Origin: CAYPNP01 sp964412195
GTDB lineage: Bacteria; Acidobacteriota; JAAYUB01
Assembly (NCBI GenBank): GCA_964412195.1
Contig: CAYPNP010000001.1
Coordinates: 310,001 to 374,000, forward strand
Length of the DNA stretch: 64,000 nucleotides
Direction of reading: 5' to 3'
The notes under the pieces are model-generated. The model did no database searches and was not told where the DNA came from. It saw nothing but the letters and a program-made list of their open reading frames with translations. Of this stretch, positions 9,064 to 16,542 are shown one piece after another; the first letter of the stretch is position 1, and each line of letters begins with the position of its first letter. A program made the position numbers and the translations under genes.

Positions 9064-11517
9064 ATGGCTGACCGACAGCTCTACTTGGGCGCCTTGCTGG
9101 ACGGGCCCGGCGGCTCGCCCAAGGGTGTCTGGCTCTACCCGCCGGACGACCTTACCACCCACGGGCTGATCGTGGGGATGACCGGCAGCGGCAAGACGGG
9201 GCTGGCGCTGGTGATGCTGGAGGAACTCCTGCAGCGGGAGGTCCCCCTCCTGGTGCTCGACCCGAAGGGGGACCTGGCCAACCTCTGCCTGGCCCTGCCC
9301 GGGCTGGACGCCGCCTCCTTCCGGCCGTGGGTGTCGGAGCAGGAGGCCCGCCGGCAGGGCATCAGCGCCGACGAGGCGGCCGCCGCCGCGGCGGCCAAGT
9401 GGCGGGAGGGCCTGGCCTCCTGGAACATCCCTCCCGAGCGCCTGCGGGAGTACCGCGACCGGGTGGCCTTCCGGCTGCTGACGCCGGGTTCCGAGACCGG
9501 CACGGCCGTCAACGTCCTGGACGTGCTGCGGCCCGATCCCGGCGAGGCCGCCGTCCCGGAGGCGCGACGGGACCGGATCGCCGGGGCGGTCTCGTCCATC
9601 CTCGGGCTGGTCGGCATCGAGGCGGATCCCATCCAGAGCCCCGAACACATTCTGATGAGCAACATCCTCGAGTACTTCTGGAGCCGCGGCCTGGACGTGT
9701 CGTTCGAGTCCCTGCTCATGGCGATCCAGTCGCCGCCGCTGCAGAAACTCGGGATCTTCCCCCTCGACGAGATCTATCCGCCGCCGCAGCGGAAGAAGCT
9801 GGCCCTGGCCCTCAACGCCGTGCTGGCCGCCCCGAATTTTGAGTCCTGGCGGAAGGGCATCCCACTACGCATCGACCAGTGGCTCGCGCCGGTGGCGGGC
9901 CGGACGCCCTGCAACATCGTCTACATGGCCCACCTCGCCGACCCGGAGCGGATGTTCGTCGTGAGCTCGGTGCTGAATGAACTGACGGCCTGGATGCGCC
10001 GGCAGCAGGGGTCCGACTCCCTGCGCGCGCTCCTCTACTTCGACGAGATCGCCGGCTACATGCCGCCCCATCCGGCCAATCCGGCTTCCAAGACGCCGCT
10101 CATGATGCTGCTCAAACAGGCGCGGGCGTTCGGCCTGGGCGTCCTGCTGGCCACGCAGAACCCGGTGGATGTCGACTACAAGGGCATGACCAACGCCGGC
10201 ACGTGGCTGATCGGGAAGCTGCAGGCCCAGGGCGACAAGGACCGGCTGCTCGACGGCCTGGCGCTGGCCACCGGGGCGGGCCCCTCGCGCGCGGAGCTGG
10301 ACAATTCCATCTCCGCCCTGAAGGGCCGGCAGTTCCTGCTGAAAAACGTGCACGCGCCCGGCGTCCCCTGCGTCACGACCCGCTGGGCCATGAGCTACCT
10401 GGCCGGGCCGCTGAGCCTGCAGAACCTCCCGGTGCTGTTCACGCAAGGGCTGGTGGAACGGGAGACCGCCCCGGCCGCCGACCCTTCGAGCCCCGCCGCC
10501 CCCGCGCCGGCGCCCGCCGCCGGGCCCGCCGCGCCGCCCGTCCCGACCGCCGCACCGGCGGACGCGGACCTGGCAGCCGAGCCGCAGGTCTTCCCCGGCT
10601 GGCCGCGGCTGTTCGTGCCACCCGGCGGCGGGCACGCCGCCGAGGTCAACCGCTTCTTCCCCATGGTGGAGCCGGCCGCGGCGCCGCCCTTCCGCTACCT
10701 GCCTTTCGCCCTGGCCCGGCTGCGGGCGGTCTTCGACGAGGAGCGGGAGCGCTTCGCCGTGGAGAAGGCCTTCTTCCGGCTGGCGGGCCCGCTGGACCGG
10801 GCCGGCGCCCTGAACTGGGAGAACGTGACCGGCCTGTGGGCAGAACTGCCGCCCGCGTCCGGCCCGGCCGCCGGCGCGATGTTCGCCGGCCTGGATTCCC
10901 GGTTCCTGGACAAGCGGACGGCGGCCGAACTGGAGCAGACGGTGTTGGAGGACGTCTGGCGCGAGGAGGCGGTGGAGCTTTACCGCCATGCCATGCTGAA
11001 GCTGTCCAGCCGGCCGGGCCAGAGCCGGACGGAGTTTGAGGCGCAGTGCCGCCAGGCCCTGGAGGACCTGGCCGACGAGCAGACCGCTGCCTTGAAGCAG
11101 CGCTACCAGAAGCGGCTCGACTCCCTCCAGCAGAAGCTGGACCGGGAGCGGATGGAGCTGGCCCAGAAGCAGTCCGCCCTGGACTCCCGCAAGCGGGCGG
11201 AGCTGGTGTCGGCCGGCGAATCCATCCTGGGCCTGTTCCTCGGCTCGCGCTCCCGCCGCGGTTTCTCCACCGCTGTCAACAAGCGGGCCCAGACCGAGCG
11301 GGCCTCGCAGGCGCTGGAGATGCAGTCGCGGGAAGTCGAGGCCCTGTCCGCCGAGATCCGCGACCTGGAGCAGGACCTGATGCGGGAGATGGCCCGGGTT
11401 GAGTCGGATCTCCGGCCGCGCCTCGCCGAGATCGAGGCGGTGCCCGTCCGCCTGGAGAAGAACGACATCCAGCTGCTCGGATTCACCCTGGTGTGGGTGC
11501 CGGCGCCCCGGCGCTGA
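9064..11517 (+). CDS. HerA/DUF87-type ATPase with coiled-coil tail
   Basis: 817 residues. Walker A is GMTGSGKT at 38-45 and the Walker B-like segment LLYFDEIAGY lies near 323-335, followed by an LLATQNP sensor motif around 360. This is the FtsK/HerA superfamily of ring ATPases, in the subgroup often annotated as DUF87 or type IV secretion-like ATP-binding protein. After the ATPase core come an Ala/Pro-rich linker (about 465-505), a second globular part, and a strongly charged region (about 670-790) rich in Glu, Arg and Gln that should form a coiled coil. It probably moves or remodels DNA or a protein complex. No NurA nuclease or secretion genes are nearby, so the partner is unknown. AAGGAG at 9051-9056 supports the start. 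Confidence 0.82.
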   Translation: MADRQLYLGALLDGPGGSPKGVWLYPPDDLTTHGLIVGMTGSGKTGLALVMLEELLQREVPLLVLDPKGDLANLCLALPGLDAASFRPWVSEQEARRQGISADEAAAAAAAKWREGLASWNIPPERLREYRDRVAFRLLTPGSETGTAVNVLDVLRPDPGEAAVPEARRDRIAGAVSSILGLVGIEADPIQSPEHILMSNILEYFWSRGLDVSFESLLMAIQSPPLQKLGIFPLDEIYPPPQRKKLALALNAVLAAPNFESWRKGIPLRIDQWLAPVAGRTPCNIVYMAHLADPERMFVVSSVLNELTAWMRRQQGSDSLRALLYFDEIAGYMPPHPANPASKTPLMMLLKQARAFGLGVLLATQNPVDVDYKGMTNAGTWLIGKLQAQGDKDRLLDGLALATGAGPSRAELDNSISALKGRQFLLKNVHAPGVPCVTTRWAMSYLAGPLSLQNLPVLFTQGLVERETAPAADPSSPAAPAPAPAAGPAAPPVPTAAPADADLAAEPQVFPGWPRLFVPPGGGHAAEVNRFFPMVEPAAAPPFRYLPFALARLRAVFDEERERFAVEKAFFRLAGPLDRAGALNWENVTGLWAELPPASGPAAGAMFAGLDSRFLDKRTAAELEQTVLEDVWREEAVELYRHAMLKLSSRPGQSRTEFEAQCRQALEDLADEQTAALKQRYQKRLDSLQQKLDRERMELAQKQSALDSRKRAELVSAGESILGLFLGSRSRRGFSTAVNKRAQTERASQALEMQSREVEALSAEIRDLEQDLMREMARVESDLRPRLAEIEAVPVRLEKNDIQLLGFTLVWVPAPRR

Positions 11518-11542
11518 TGCCTGCACCCGGCCGGGACGGAAA

Positions 11543-11556
11543 TTGACCCAAGTCAA
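11543..11556 (+). promoter_or_regulatory. FNR/CRP-family palindrome before ferredoxin
   Basis: TTGAC-CCAA-GTCAA is a perfect 5-4-5 palindrome of the kind bound by FNR/CRP-family regulators. GATGAT at 11579-11584 could serve as -10, which would place the palindrome centre about 41 bases before the start site, the usual activator position. The ferredoxin ATG follows 104 bases after the palindrome. Confidence 0.5.
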
Positions 11557-11660
11557 ATGAAACCTGTTCAGTCCGTGCGATGATGCTGGTGACGGCGCCG
11601 AGGCAGGATCGCAAATCCCCCCGGACCGTGAGGAACGAAAGAATCTTCAGGAGGTTTGCC

Positions 11661-11861
11661 ATGGGCAAAATGGCGTTTGTGGACCCCGATACCTGCACCG
11701 GCTGCACGCTGTGCACCGAGATCTGCCCCGAAGTGTTCGAGATGGAGGGTGACGTCGCCGTCGCCAAGCACCCCGACTACAACGCCCTGGGCGTGGCGGA
11801 CAAGGCCCAGGAGGCGGCGGACTCCTGCCCGGTGGCGGCCATCACCCTCGACCACGACTGA
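11661..11861 (+). CDS. Small [4Fe-4S] ferredoxin
   Basis: 66 residues. C12-x2-C15-x2-C18 and the distal C56-P57 match the four ligands of a single-cluster bacterial ferredoxin; C22-P23 is an extra Cys seen in many members. It carries single electrons between cytoplasmic redox enzymes. The surface is acidic, as usual. AGGAGG at 11649-11654 fixes the ATG at 11661 although the frame is open about 80 bases further upstream. The gene is monocistronic, follows the ATPase gene by 143 bases and has an FNR-like palindrome in its leader, which suggests induction by low oxygen. The partner enzyme cannot be told; the NuoEF-like and AsrAB-like proteins encoded elsewhere in the window are candidates. Confidence 0.93.
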   Translation: MGKMAFVDPDTCTGCTLCTEICPEVFEMEGDVAVAKHPDYNALGVADKAQEAADSCPVAAITLDHD

Positions 11862-11901
11862 CATATTTTCACCGCAAAGGCGCAAAAGCCGTGAAGGAAA
11901 T

Positions 11902-12030
11902 CTGAACATCGAACATCGAACACTGAACATCGAACATCGAAGTCAGAAATTCCTGATTGACACCTGACGATTCGACGATCGGGGAATGACTTCGAAGTTC
12001 AATGTTCGAAGTTCGATGTTCGATGTTCGT
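11902..12030. repeat. Heptamer repeat arms in a convergent gap
   Basis: Left arm at about 11902-11943 is AACATCG-type heptamers; right arm at about 11988-12030 is the inverse. They fill the gap between the ferredoxin end and the end of the opposing glycosyltransferase. The stop codon (11999-12001) and the last seven or so residues of that glycosyltransferase lie inside the right arm. A long imperfect hairpin is possible on either strand. Confidence 0.75.
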
Positions 12031-13504
12031 TTTGCTCTGCCACAAGCGAACGTCGGATTCCGATTTCGGTGGTGCGCAGACAATCCTTGTACTCGTGGTG
12101 GCGGGCCTGCTGCAGGCTGGTCAGGCCGCTGTCGCTGTTGCCCTCCCAGCGCCGGCACAGGTAGAGCGGCTCAAAGATGCGGCCCACCGGCCACCGCCGG
12201 CTCAGGGCCAGGGCCACCGCGTAATCCTCCCCGTAGCTGACGTCCGGGAACCCGGCCTCCCGGATGGCGGGCACGTAGAATGCCCGCGGCGCCCCGATTC
12301 CCTCCACCCGCAGCAGGTTGTTGTGCCCGTTTTCCGGCGTCCATTCCCGGTGATCGATCACGCCCGGCGGGATCTCCTTCAGGTCTCGGTCGACCACCCG
12401 GTAGCTGCCCACCGCCAGGGCCGCGCGGGTGTCGCGCAGGCACTCCACCATCCGCAGGAGCGTGTCCGGTCCGACGTACAAATCATCGGAATCGAGCTGA
12501 ACGGCATAGCGCCCGCACTGCTCCGACTGGACGGCGAGCTGCCAGCAGCCGCCGATGCCGTGGCCGGGCCGGGACGGAACGAGGCGGTGGACGCGGGAGA
12601 ACCGGCTCCGCGCGGCCTCGATGGCGCCGGCCGTCCCGTCGGTGGAATGGTTGTCCACCACCAGCACGTTGAAGGGGAAGGGGCACTCCTGGGAGGCGGC
12701 GCTGGCCAGGGCCTCGCCGATGGTGCGCACGCGGTTGCGCACGGGGATGACGACGCTCGCCTCCACGGGAAAGCCGCTGGCTGCCTCCGGCAGGGGCGCC
12801 GCCGGGGGAGGCAGCCAGGCTCCGATGGCGCGGAGGTGTTCGGTGAAGATCCGTTCCATCTCCAGTTGGCGGTCGCGGTGCTCCGGCAGCAGGTAGCCGA
12901 AGTGCCGCCGATGGGCGTCCTCCGCATCCTCGGGGCGGACGCGGTACAGGGCCTCCGGCAGGAAGGACACAACGCCGGCGCGGACCAGGCGCAGGAACAG
13001 CTCGAACAGCCCGCCATGGCGTGGCGCCGCCAGCGGCCCGCCGGATCTCAGCGCCTCGCGGGCAGCATCGATGTTCAGGGCCCAGACCGGCCCGGTGGGG
13101 AAGGTGTCGCGGGCGGAGCCGGCCTGGAAGCGGGGCAGGACGATCTCCTCCCAGGTTTCAGCCCGCGGCACCCGGTAGTGGCTGTACAACAAGCCCATCC
13201 CCGGGGCCGCCAGCGCCTGCCCGAAGCGGGGTGCGAATGATTCCTCCGGCTCGACCAGCCCGCCCGGCTGGACCACCGCCGCGCAGGGCGTCCGGACATC
13301 CTCGAGCAGACGGATGAGGAGGTCGCCGGGGATGAAATCCGGGCAGGGCGCGACGGCCACCCGCGGGTCGTCGAAGCGCGGCAGCCCCCCGTCGGCGGGA
13401 GGCAGGACGACCAATCGCTCCACCCAGCCGGCGGCCAGCCAGGGGGCGGCCAGGGCGGCCGCCGGGCCGGGCGATTCCACGCGCAGGAAAACGGTCCAGC
13501 TCAC
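11999..13504 (-). CDS. Glycosyltransferase, family 2 domain at C-terminal half
   Basis: 501 residues from a GTG that overlaps the stop of the DUF1460 gene (GTGA). The first 245 residues form a divergent domain with an FLRVES start and segments such as LLYSHYRVPRAETWEE; the second half is a standard GT-A domain with ASVVIPVRNRVRTIGEAL, VVDNHSTDGT and QLDSDDL (metal site). The ending GEDYAVALALSRRW is typical of GT2 acceptor domains. Two tandem GT-like halves suggest either a bifunctional enzyme or a catalytic plus a binding half. The last residues (EHRTSNFEH) are encoded by the heptamer repeat and are unlikely to matter. Operon with DUF1460 points to envelope glycan work. Confidence 0.78.
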   Translation of the reverse strand: MSWTVFLRVESPGPAAALAAPWLAAGWVERLVVLPPADGGLPRFDDPRVAVAPCPDFIPGDLLIRLLEDVRTPCAAVVQPGGLVEPEESFAPRFGQALAAPGMGLLYSHYRVPRAETWEEIVLPRFQAGSARDTFPTGPVWALNIDAAREALRSGGPLAAPRHGGLFELFLRLVRAGVVSFLPEALYRVRPEDAEDAHRRHFGYLLPEHRDRQLEMERIFTEHLRAIGAWLPPPAAPLPEAASGFPVEASVVIPVRNRVRTIGEALASAASQECPFPFNVLVVDNHSTDGTAGAIEAARSRFSRVHRLVPSRPGHGIGGCWQLAVQSEQCGRYAVQLDSDDLYVGPDTLLRMVECLRDTRAALAVGSYRVVDRDLKEIPPGVIDHREWTPENGHNNLLRVEGIGAPRAFYVPAIREAGFPDVSYGEDYAVALALSRRWPVGRIFEPLYLCRRWEGNSDSGLTSLQQARHHEYKDCLRTTEIGIRRSLVAEQNEHRTSNFEH

Positions 13505-14253
13505 GGGCGGGCCTCCGGCGGGCGGGATCCGGCCGGCCGGACCGGCCAGGGGCGCGCCACCGTCAGGCCGCTCATCCGGTGGGCGCGCAGGAATTCCGGC
13601 AGGGGAATGATCTCCACCGCGCCGGCGCTGCGGGCGGCGTGAGCCAGCAGGACGTGCGAGCCGCGGACGATGAGGAGCCCGGTGTGGAAGTAGTCCAGAT
13701 CCCGGCGGGTGGAGACGAAGGCGGCCGCGTCGCCGCTGCGCACCCGCGGCCGCAGCCGGGGGAAGGCCGACTTCGGCCAGCCCCGGACGGACTCCGGCCG
13801 CGTTCCGAGCGCCGGCAGGACAGACAGGGTGCGCGGCCACACGCGGGGCGGCAGGCCGGGGACATCGAGGAGCTCCATCCGCCCCTCCGCCTCGTTTCCG
13901 GACAGCCACTGGCTGAAGTAGTGGCGCCGCCGGAAATAATCCACCCGGCCTCCCTCGTAACGGAGTCCCCGCAGCCGGGTGAGGAAATCCTCCTCGGAGT
14001 CCGCGGCGGCCAGGGCCGTGACCTCCTCGACGAAGGTGACGCAGTCGAAGGCGGTCAGCGAGACGGAAAACGCTTCCGGTTCGCCGGGCGCGCTGTCCAG
14101 TGGATTCGCGCGGTAGGGGCTGCCGGACAGCGCTTCGCACAGGCGCTCGATCCGATCGCCATAGGGCAGGTCCGCCGGTGCCGCCTCCGTCAACCGGCGG
14201 AAGCGATCCGGGGAGTATTCCCGCCGCGTGATCCAGGTTTGGCCCTTCGACAT
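13501..14253 (-). CDS. DUF1460 (NlpC/P60-like amidase) protein
   Basis: 250 residues of the DUF1460 family, which has an NlpC/P60-like fold with amidase activity on peptidoglycan-type substrates. The nucleophile context is LTAFDCVTFVEEV with the Cys near residue 68, and the His is probably in DYFHTGLLI near residue 190; LLAHAARS follows. No clear signal peptide is visible from the ATG at 14253, so it may act in the cytoplasm, or the true start may lie further upstream, where the frame stays open but the sequence is unlike a signal. The gene is the first of a two-gene unit, with an extended -10 box about 52-60 bases upstream. Confidence 0.8.
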   Translation of the reverse strand: MSKGQTWITRREYSPDRFRRLTEAAPADLPYGDRIERLCEALSGSPYRANPLDSAPGEPEAFSVSLTAFDCVTFVEEVTALAAADSEEDFLTRLRGLRYEGGRVDYFRRRHYFSQWLSGNEAEGRMELLDVPGLPPRVWPRTLSVLPALGTRPESVRGWPKSAFPRLRPRVRSGDAAAFVSTRRDLDYFHTGLLIVRGSHVLLAHAARSAGAVEIIPLPEFLRAHRMSGLTVARPWPVRPAGSRPPEARP

Positions 14254-14304
14254 GGCTGCCGTCCTGCGGGCCCGGCGGGCGATGCCGGCCGGGCTCCGGG
14301 CTTC

Positions 14305-14333
14305 ACTATAGCACCGGCTCCCGGGGCGCGGAA
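14305..14333 (-). promoter_or_regulatory. Promoter for the DUF1460/GT unit
   Basis: Minus-strand TGCTATAGT (14313-14305) is an extended -10 element. TTCCGC at 14333-14328 is a weak -35 at 17 bases spacing. Confidence 0.5.
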
Positions 14334-14366
14334 CTTTTTTCGTGGCGTGGCCGGGGTCCGATCGTG

Positions 14367-14372
14367 TATAAT
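14367..14372 (+). promoter_or_regulatory. TATAAT -10 box
   Basis: Consensus TATAAT about 97 bases before the ATG of the zinc-ribbon-like gene. No good -35 partner is seen. It is divergent from the DUF1460 promoter, the two -10 boxes being about 55 bases apart. Confidence 0.4.
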
Positions 14373-14468
14373 CAAACCGGCGAACAAATTGCCAGCCCCT
14401 TGCCAATTCCACCCCAGATTCGCGATCGACGGCCTCCCGCCGTCACCTTCGGAGTAAAAGGAGAGACC

Positions 14469-14885
14469 ATGAGCCGCAAATACAAGCAGAAAGGCTATCA
14501 AGAAGGCGACGGCGACCGGCCCCGCCAGCGGGCACCGCGGGACGAGTCGGCGCCGCGGGGGCGGATCGAGACCCGCTTCCGCCGCACGATCCGCTGCGCC
14601 GAGTGCGGCTCCATGGTCCAGTTCATGGACGAGCTGAAGCCGACCGAGACCTGCAAGCACTGCAACGCGGACCTGCACACCTGCCGCAACTGCAAGTTCT
14701 TCGACCCCGGCGCCCCCAATCAATGCATGCGCCCGGTCCCCGTGCGGGTCGAGAGCAAGAATACCCGCAACATGTGCACCCTCTTCAGCCCGAAGGTGAT
14801 CGTGGAGAAGGCGGTGGAGGAAAAGCAGGAGACGAGCGCCTCCGACAACGCCCGCAAGGCCTTCGACGACCTGTTTAAGATCTGA
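14469..14885 (+). CDS. Cys-rich zinc-ribbon-like protein, unknown
   Basis: 138 residues. After a basic, polar N-terminus of about 40 residues come paired cysteines: RCAECG, TCKHCN, CRNCKFFD, then single Cys in QCMRP and MCTLF. The spacing suggests two metal sites, probably zinc. The segment LHTCRNCKFFDPGAPNQCM is compact and looks conserved, but I cannot name the family with certainty. The C-terminal 30 residues are charged and helical. No signal peptide, so cytoplasmic. AGGAG at 14459-14463 supports the start. It converges on the symporter gene across a repeat-filled gap and has no operon partner. A nucleic-acid or protein-binding role would be a guess. Confidence 0.72.
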   Translation: MSRKYKQKGYQEGDGDRPRQRAPRDESAPRGRIETRFRRTIRCAECGSMVQFMDELKPTETCKHCNADLHTCRNCKFFDPGAPNQCMRPVPVRVESKNTRNMCTLFSPKVIVEKAVEEKQETSASDNARKAFDDLFKI

Positions 14886-14910
14886 AGATCCCCGGATTCC
14901 CCATCCCAAT

Positions 14911-15033
14911 CCAACGCTGAACGTCCAACGTCGAACTCTGAACGTTGAACAACAATCCTCATCCAGCTCCCAGCGGGTGGGGGATGGGCTTGACTTCGAC
15001 GTTCAGCGTTCGGCGTTCAACGTTTGGCGTTCG
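14911..15033. repeat. Heptamer repeat arms (AACGTTG/AACGCTG type)
   Basis: Left arm at about 14911-14950 (AACGCTGAACGTCCAACGTC and onward) and inverse right arm at about 14993-15033 lie in the gap between converging genes. The stop codon and the last residues (PNAKR) of the symporter are inside the right arm. The units differ from the AACATCG arrays by a base or two but keep the 7-base period. Confidence 0.72.
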
Positions 15034-16447
15034 GTTTTTCCGAAGTGAACAGGGTCACCAGGATGGCGCTTCCCATGGACACGAAGAACGTCACCGCCAT
15101 GGCGGTCACGTGCTTGTCCAAGCCCGTCGAGATCCACACGACGGTGGTCACCAGGCCGGTCAGCAGGGCCGTAACCACGCCGCGGGAGCCGAACCGGTCC
15201 CAGTAGAACGACAGGAGCACCGCCGGGGCGAAGGAGCAGCCGATGCCCGCCCAGGCGTAGCTCACGATTTTGTAGATCAGGTCCGTGGTGGTCAGCGCCA
15301 GCACCAGGCCCAGCACCCCGATCACCAGGGTCGCCATGCGGGACAGGTTCAGCAGGGTCTTGTCCGAGGCCTTTCCCTTCTTTATGAGGCCGTTGTACAC
15401 GTCCTGGCTGATGGAGGAGCCGGCCAGGATCAGCATGCTCTCGGCGGTGGACACCATGGCCGCCACCGCTCCCGCCAGCAGGATCGCCGCCAGCCACCAG
15501 GGAAAGAGCTGGTTCAGGGCGTGGGGCAGGATCAGTTCCGTGTCGGGGAAAGCCTTGGGCCCGAACAGCACCAGCGAGCACAGGCCGATCAGGATCGCGC
15601 CGGTGTAGGCCAGGATCGTCCAGGCCACGCCGATGTTGCGGCCGATCTTCACCTGGCGGTCGTCCCGCATGCCCATGAAGCGGGCGTTGAGCTGCGGCTG
15701 GCCGCCGAGATAGCCGAAAAACCAGGCGAAGTTGTTGAAGATCAGCACGCCCGCGGCGAACCCGGCCGCCCCGCCGGTCAGGCTTCCCATCCCGCCGCCG
15801 GCCGCGGCCAGCGCCTGGGGGATGCTCACCGGGCCGCCCAGCACCTTGACCAGCATGACGATGGGCGCCACCACCAGGGTGATGATCATGAGGATGGCCT
15901 GGAACGTGTCCACCGCCACCACGCTGATGAAGCCGCCAAAGCTGGCGTAGCCGAGGATCACGGCGGCGGCGAGGATCTGGCCCCAGAACGGGTCGAGCCC
16001 GAAGGTGACGAAGATGGTCTTGCCGGCGCCGGCGAATTGGGCCCCGACGTAGAACACGAAGAAGAAGACGATGATCAGGGTGGAGAGCACCCGGATGGTG
16101 TCGGCGTTCCGGGGGAACTTGGCCGAGAAGTACTCCGGCATGGTCATGGCGCCGTACTTTTCCGCCTCGGCGCGGAACTTCCGGGCCAGGACGATCCAGG
16201 CGGTGGAGATCCCGGTCAGACAGCCCACGCCGATCCAGACACCCGACAGGCCATTGGCGTAAATGAATCCGGTGAAACCCAGCAGGAGCCAGGCCGACTC
16301 TCCGGTGGCCCGCTCGGACAGGGCCAGCATCCAGCCGGGCAGCTTGGAGCTGCCCAACACGAAGTCGGCCTGGGAGCGGGTCCGCAGGGCCTGCCAGATC
16401 CCCAAGCCGAACGTCAGGACGAGATAGCCGATGAAGATTGCGACCAT
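15017..16447 (-). CDS. Sodium/solute symporter, PutP-like
   Basis: 476 residues with about 13 hydrophobic segments, matching the sodium:solute symporter (SSS) family and closest in look to PutP sodium/proline transporters. Recognisable parts are ATGESAWLLLGFTG in TM2, GGQPQLNARFMG after TM6, and AAILLAGAVAAMVSTAESML in TM8, whose S-T pair is the sodium-site motif. It would import proline or a related solute with sodium across the inner membrane; substrate specificity is inferred only from similarity. GGAG about nine bases before the ATG is a passable ribosome site. The C-terminal residues are read from a heptamer repeat. Monocistronic. Confidence 0.87.
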   Translation of the reverse strand: MVAIFIGYLVLTFGLGIWQALRTRSQADFVLGSSKLPGWMLALSERATGESAWLLLGFTGFIYANGLSGVWIGVGCLTGISTAWIVLARKFRAEAEKYGAMTMPEYFSAKFPRNADTIRVLSTLIIVFFFVFYVGAQFAGAGKTIFVTFGLDPFWGQILAAAVILGYASFGGFISVVAVDTFQAILMIITLVVAPIVMLVKVLGGPVSIPQALAAAGGGMGSLTGGAAGFAAGVLIFNNFAWFFGYLGGQPQLNARFMGMRDDRQVKIGRNIGVAWTILAYTGAILIGLCSLVLFGPKAFPDTELILPHALNQLFPWWLAAILLAGAVAAMVSTAESMLILAGSSISQDVYNGLIKKGKASDKTLLNLSRMATLVIGVLGLVLALTTTDLIYKIVSYAWAGIGCSFAPAVLLSFYWDRFGSRGVVTALLTGLVTTVVWISTGLDKHVTAMAVTFFVSMGSAILVTLFTSEKPNAKR

Positions 16448-16542
16448 GGCCGGTGACTCCAGCTGGATGAAGATTGGGTCACTTTACTGTATTCCGGGCG
16501 CGAAGGCAACCGGATCCGCGCCGGATGCGGCGGCCCTTTCCA

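Noticed and set aside
11902..12030. CRISPR array
   Set aside because: Repeat units are 7 bases without unique spacers and no cas genes are in the window.
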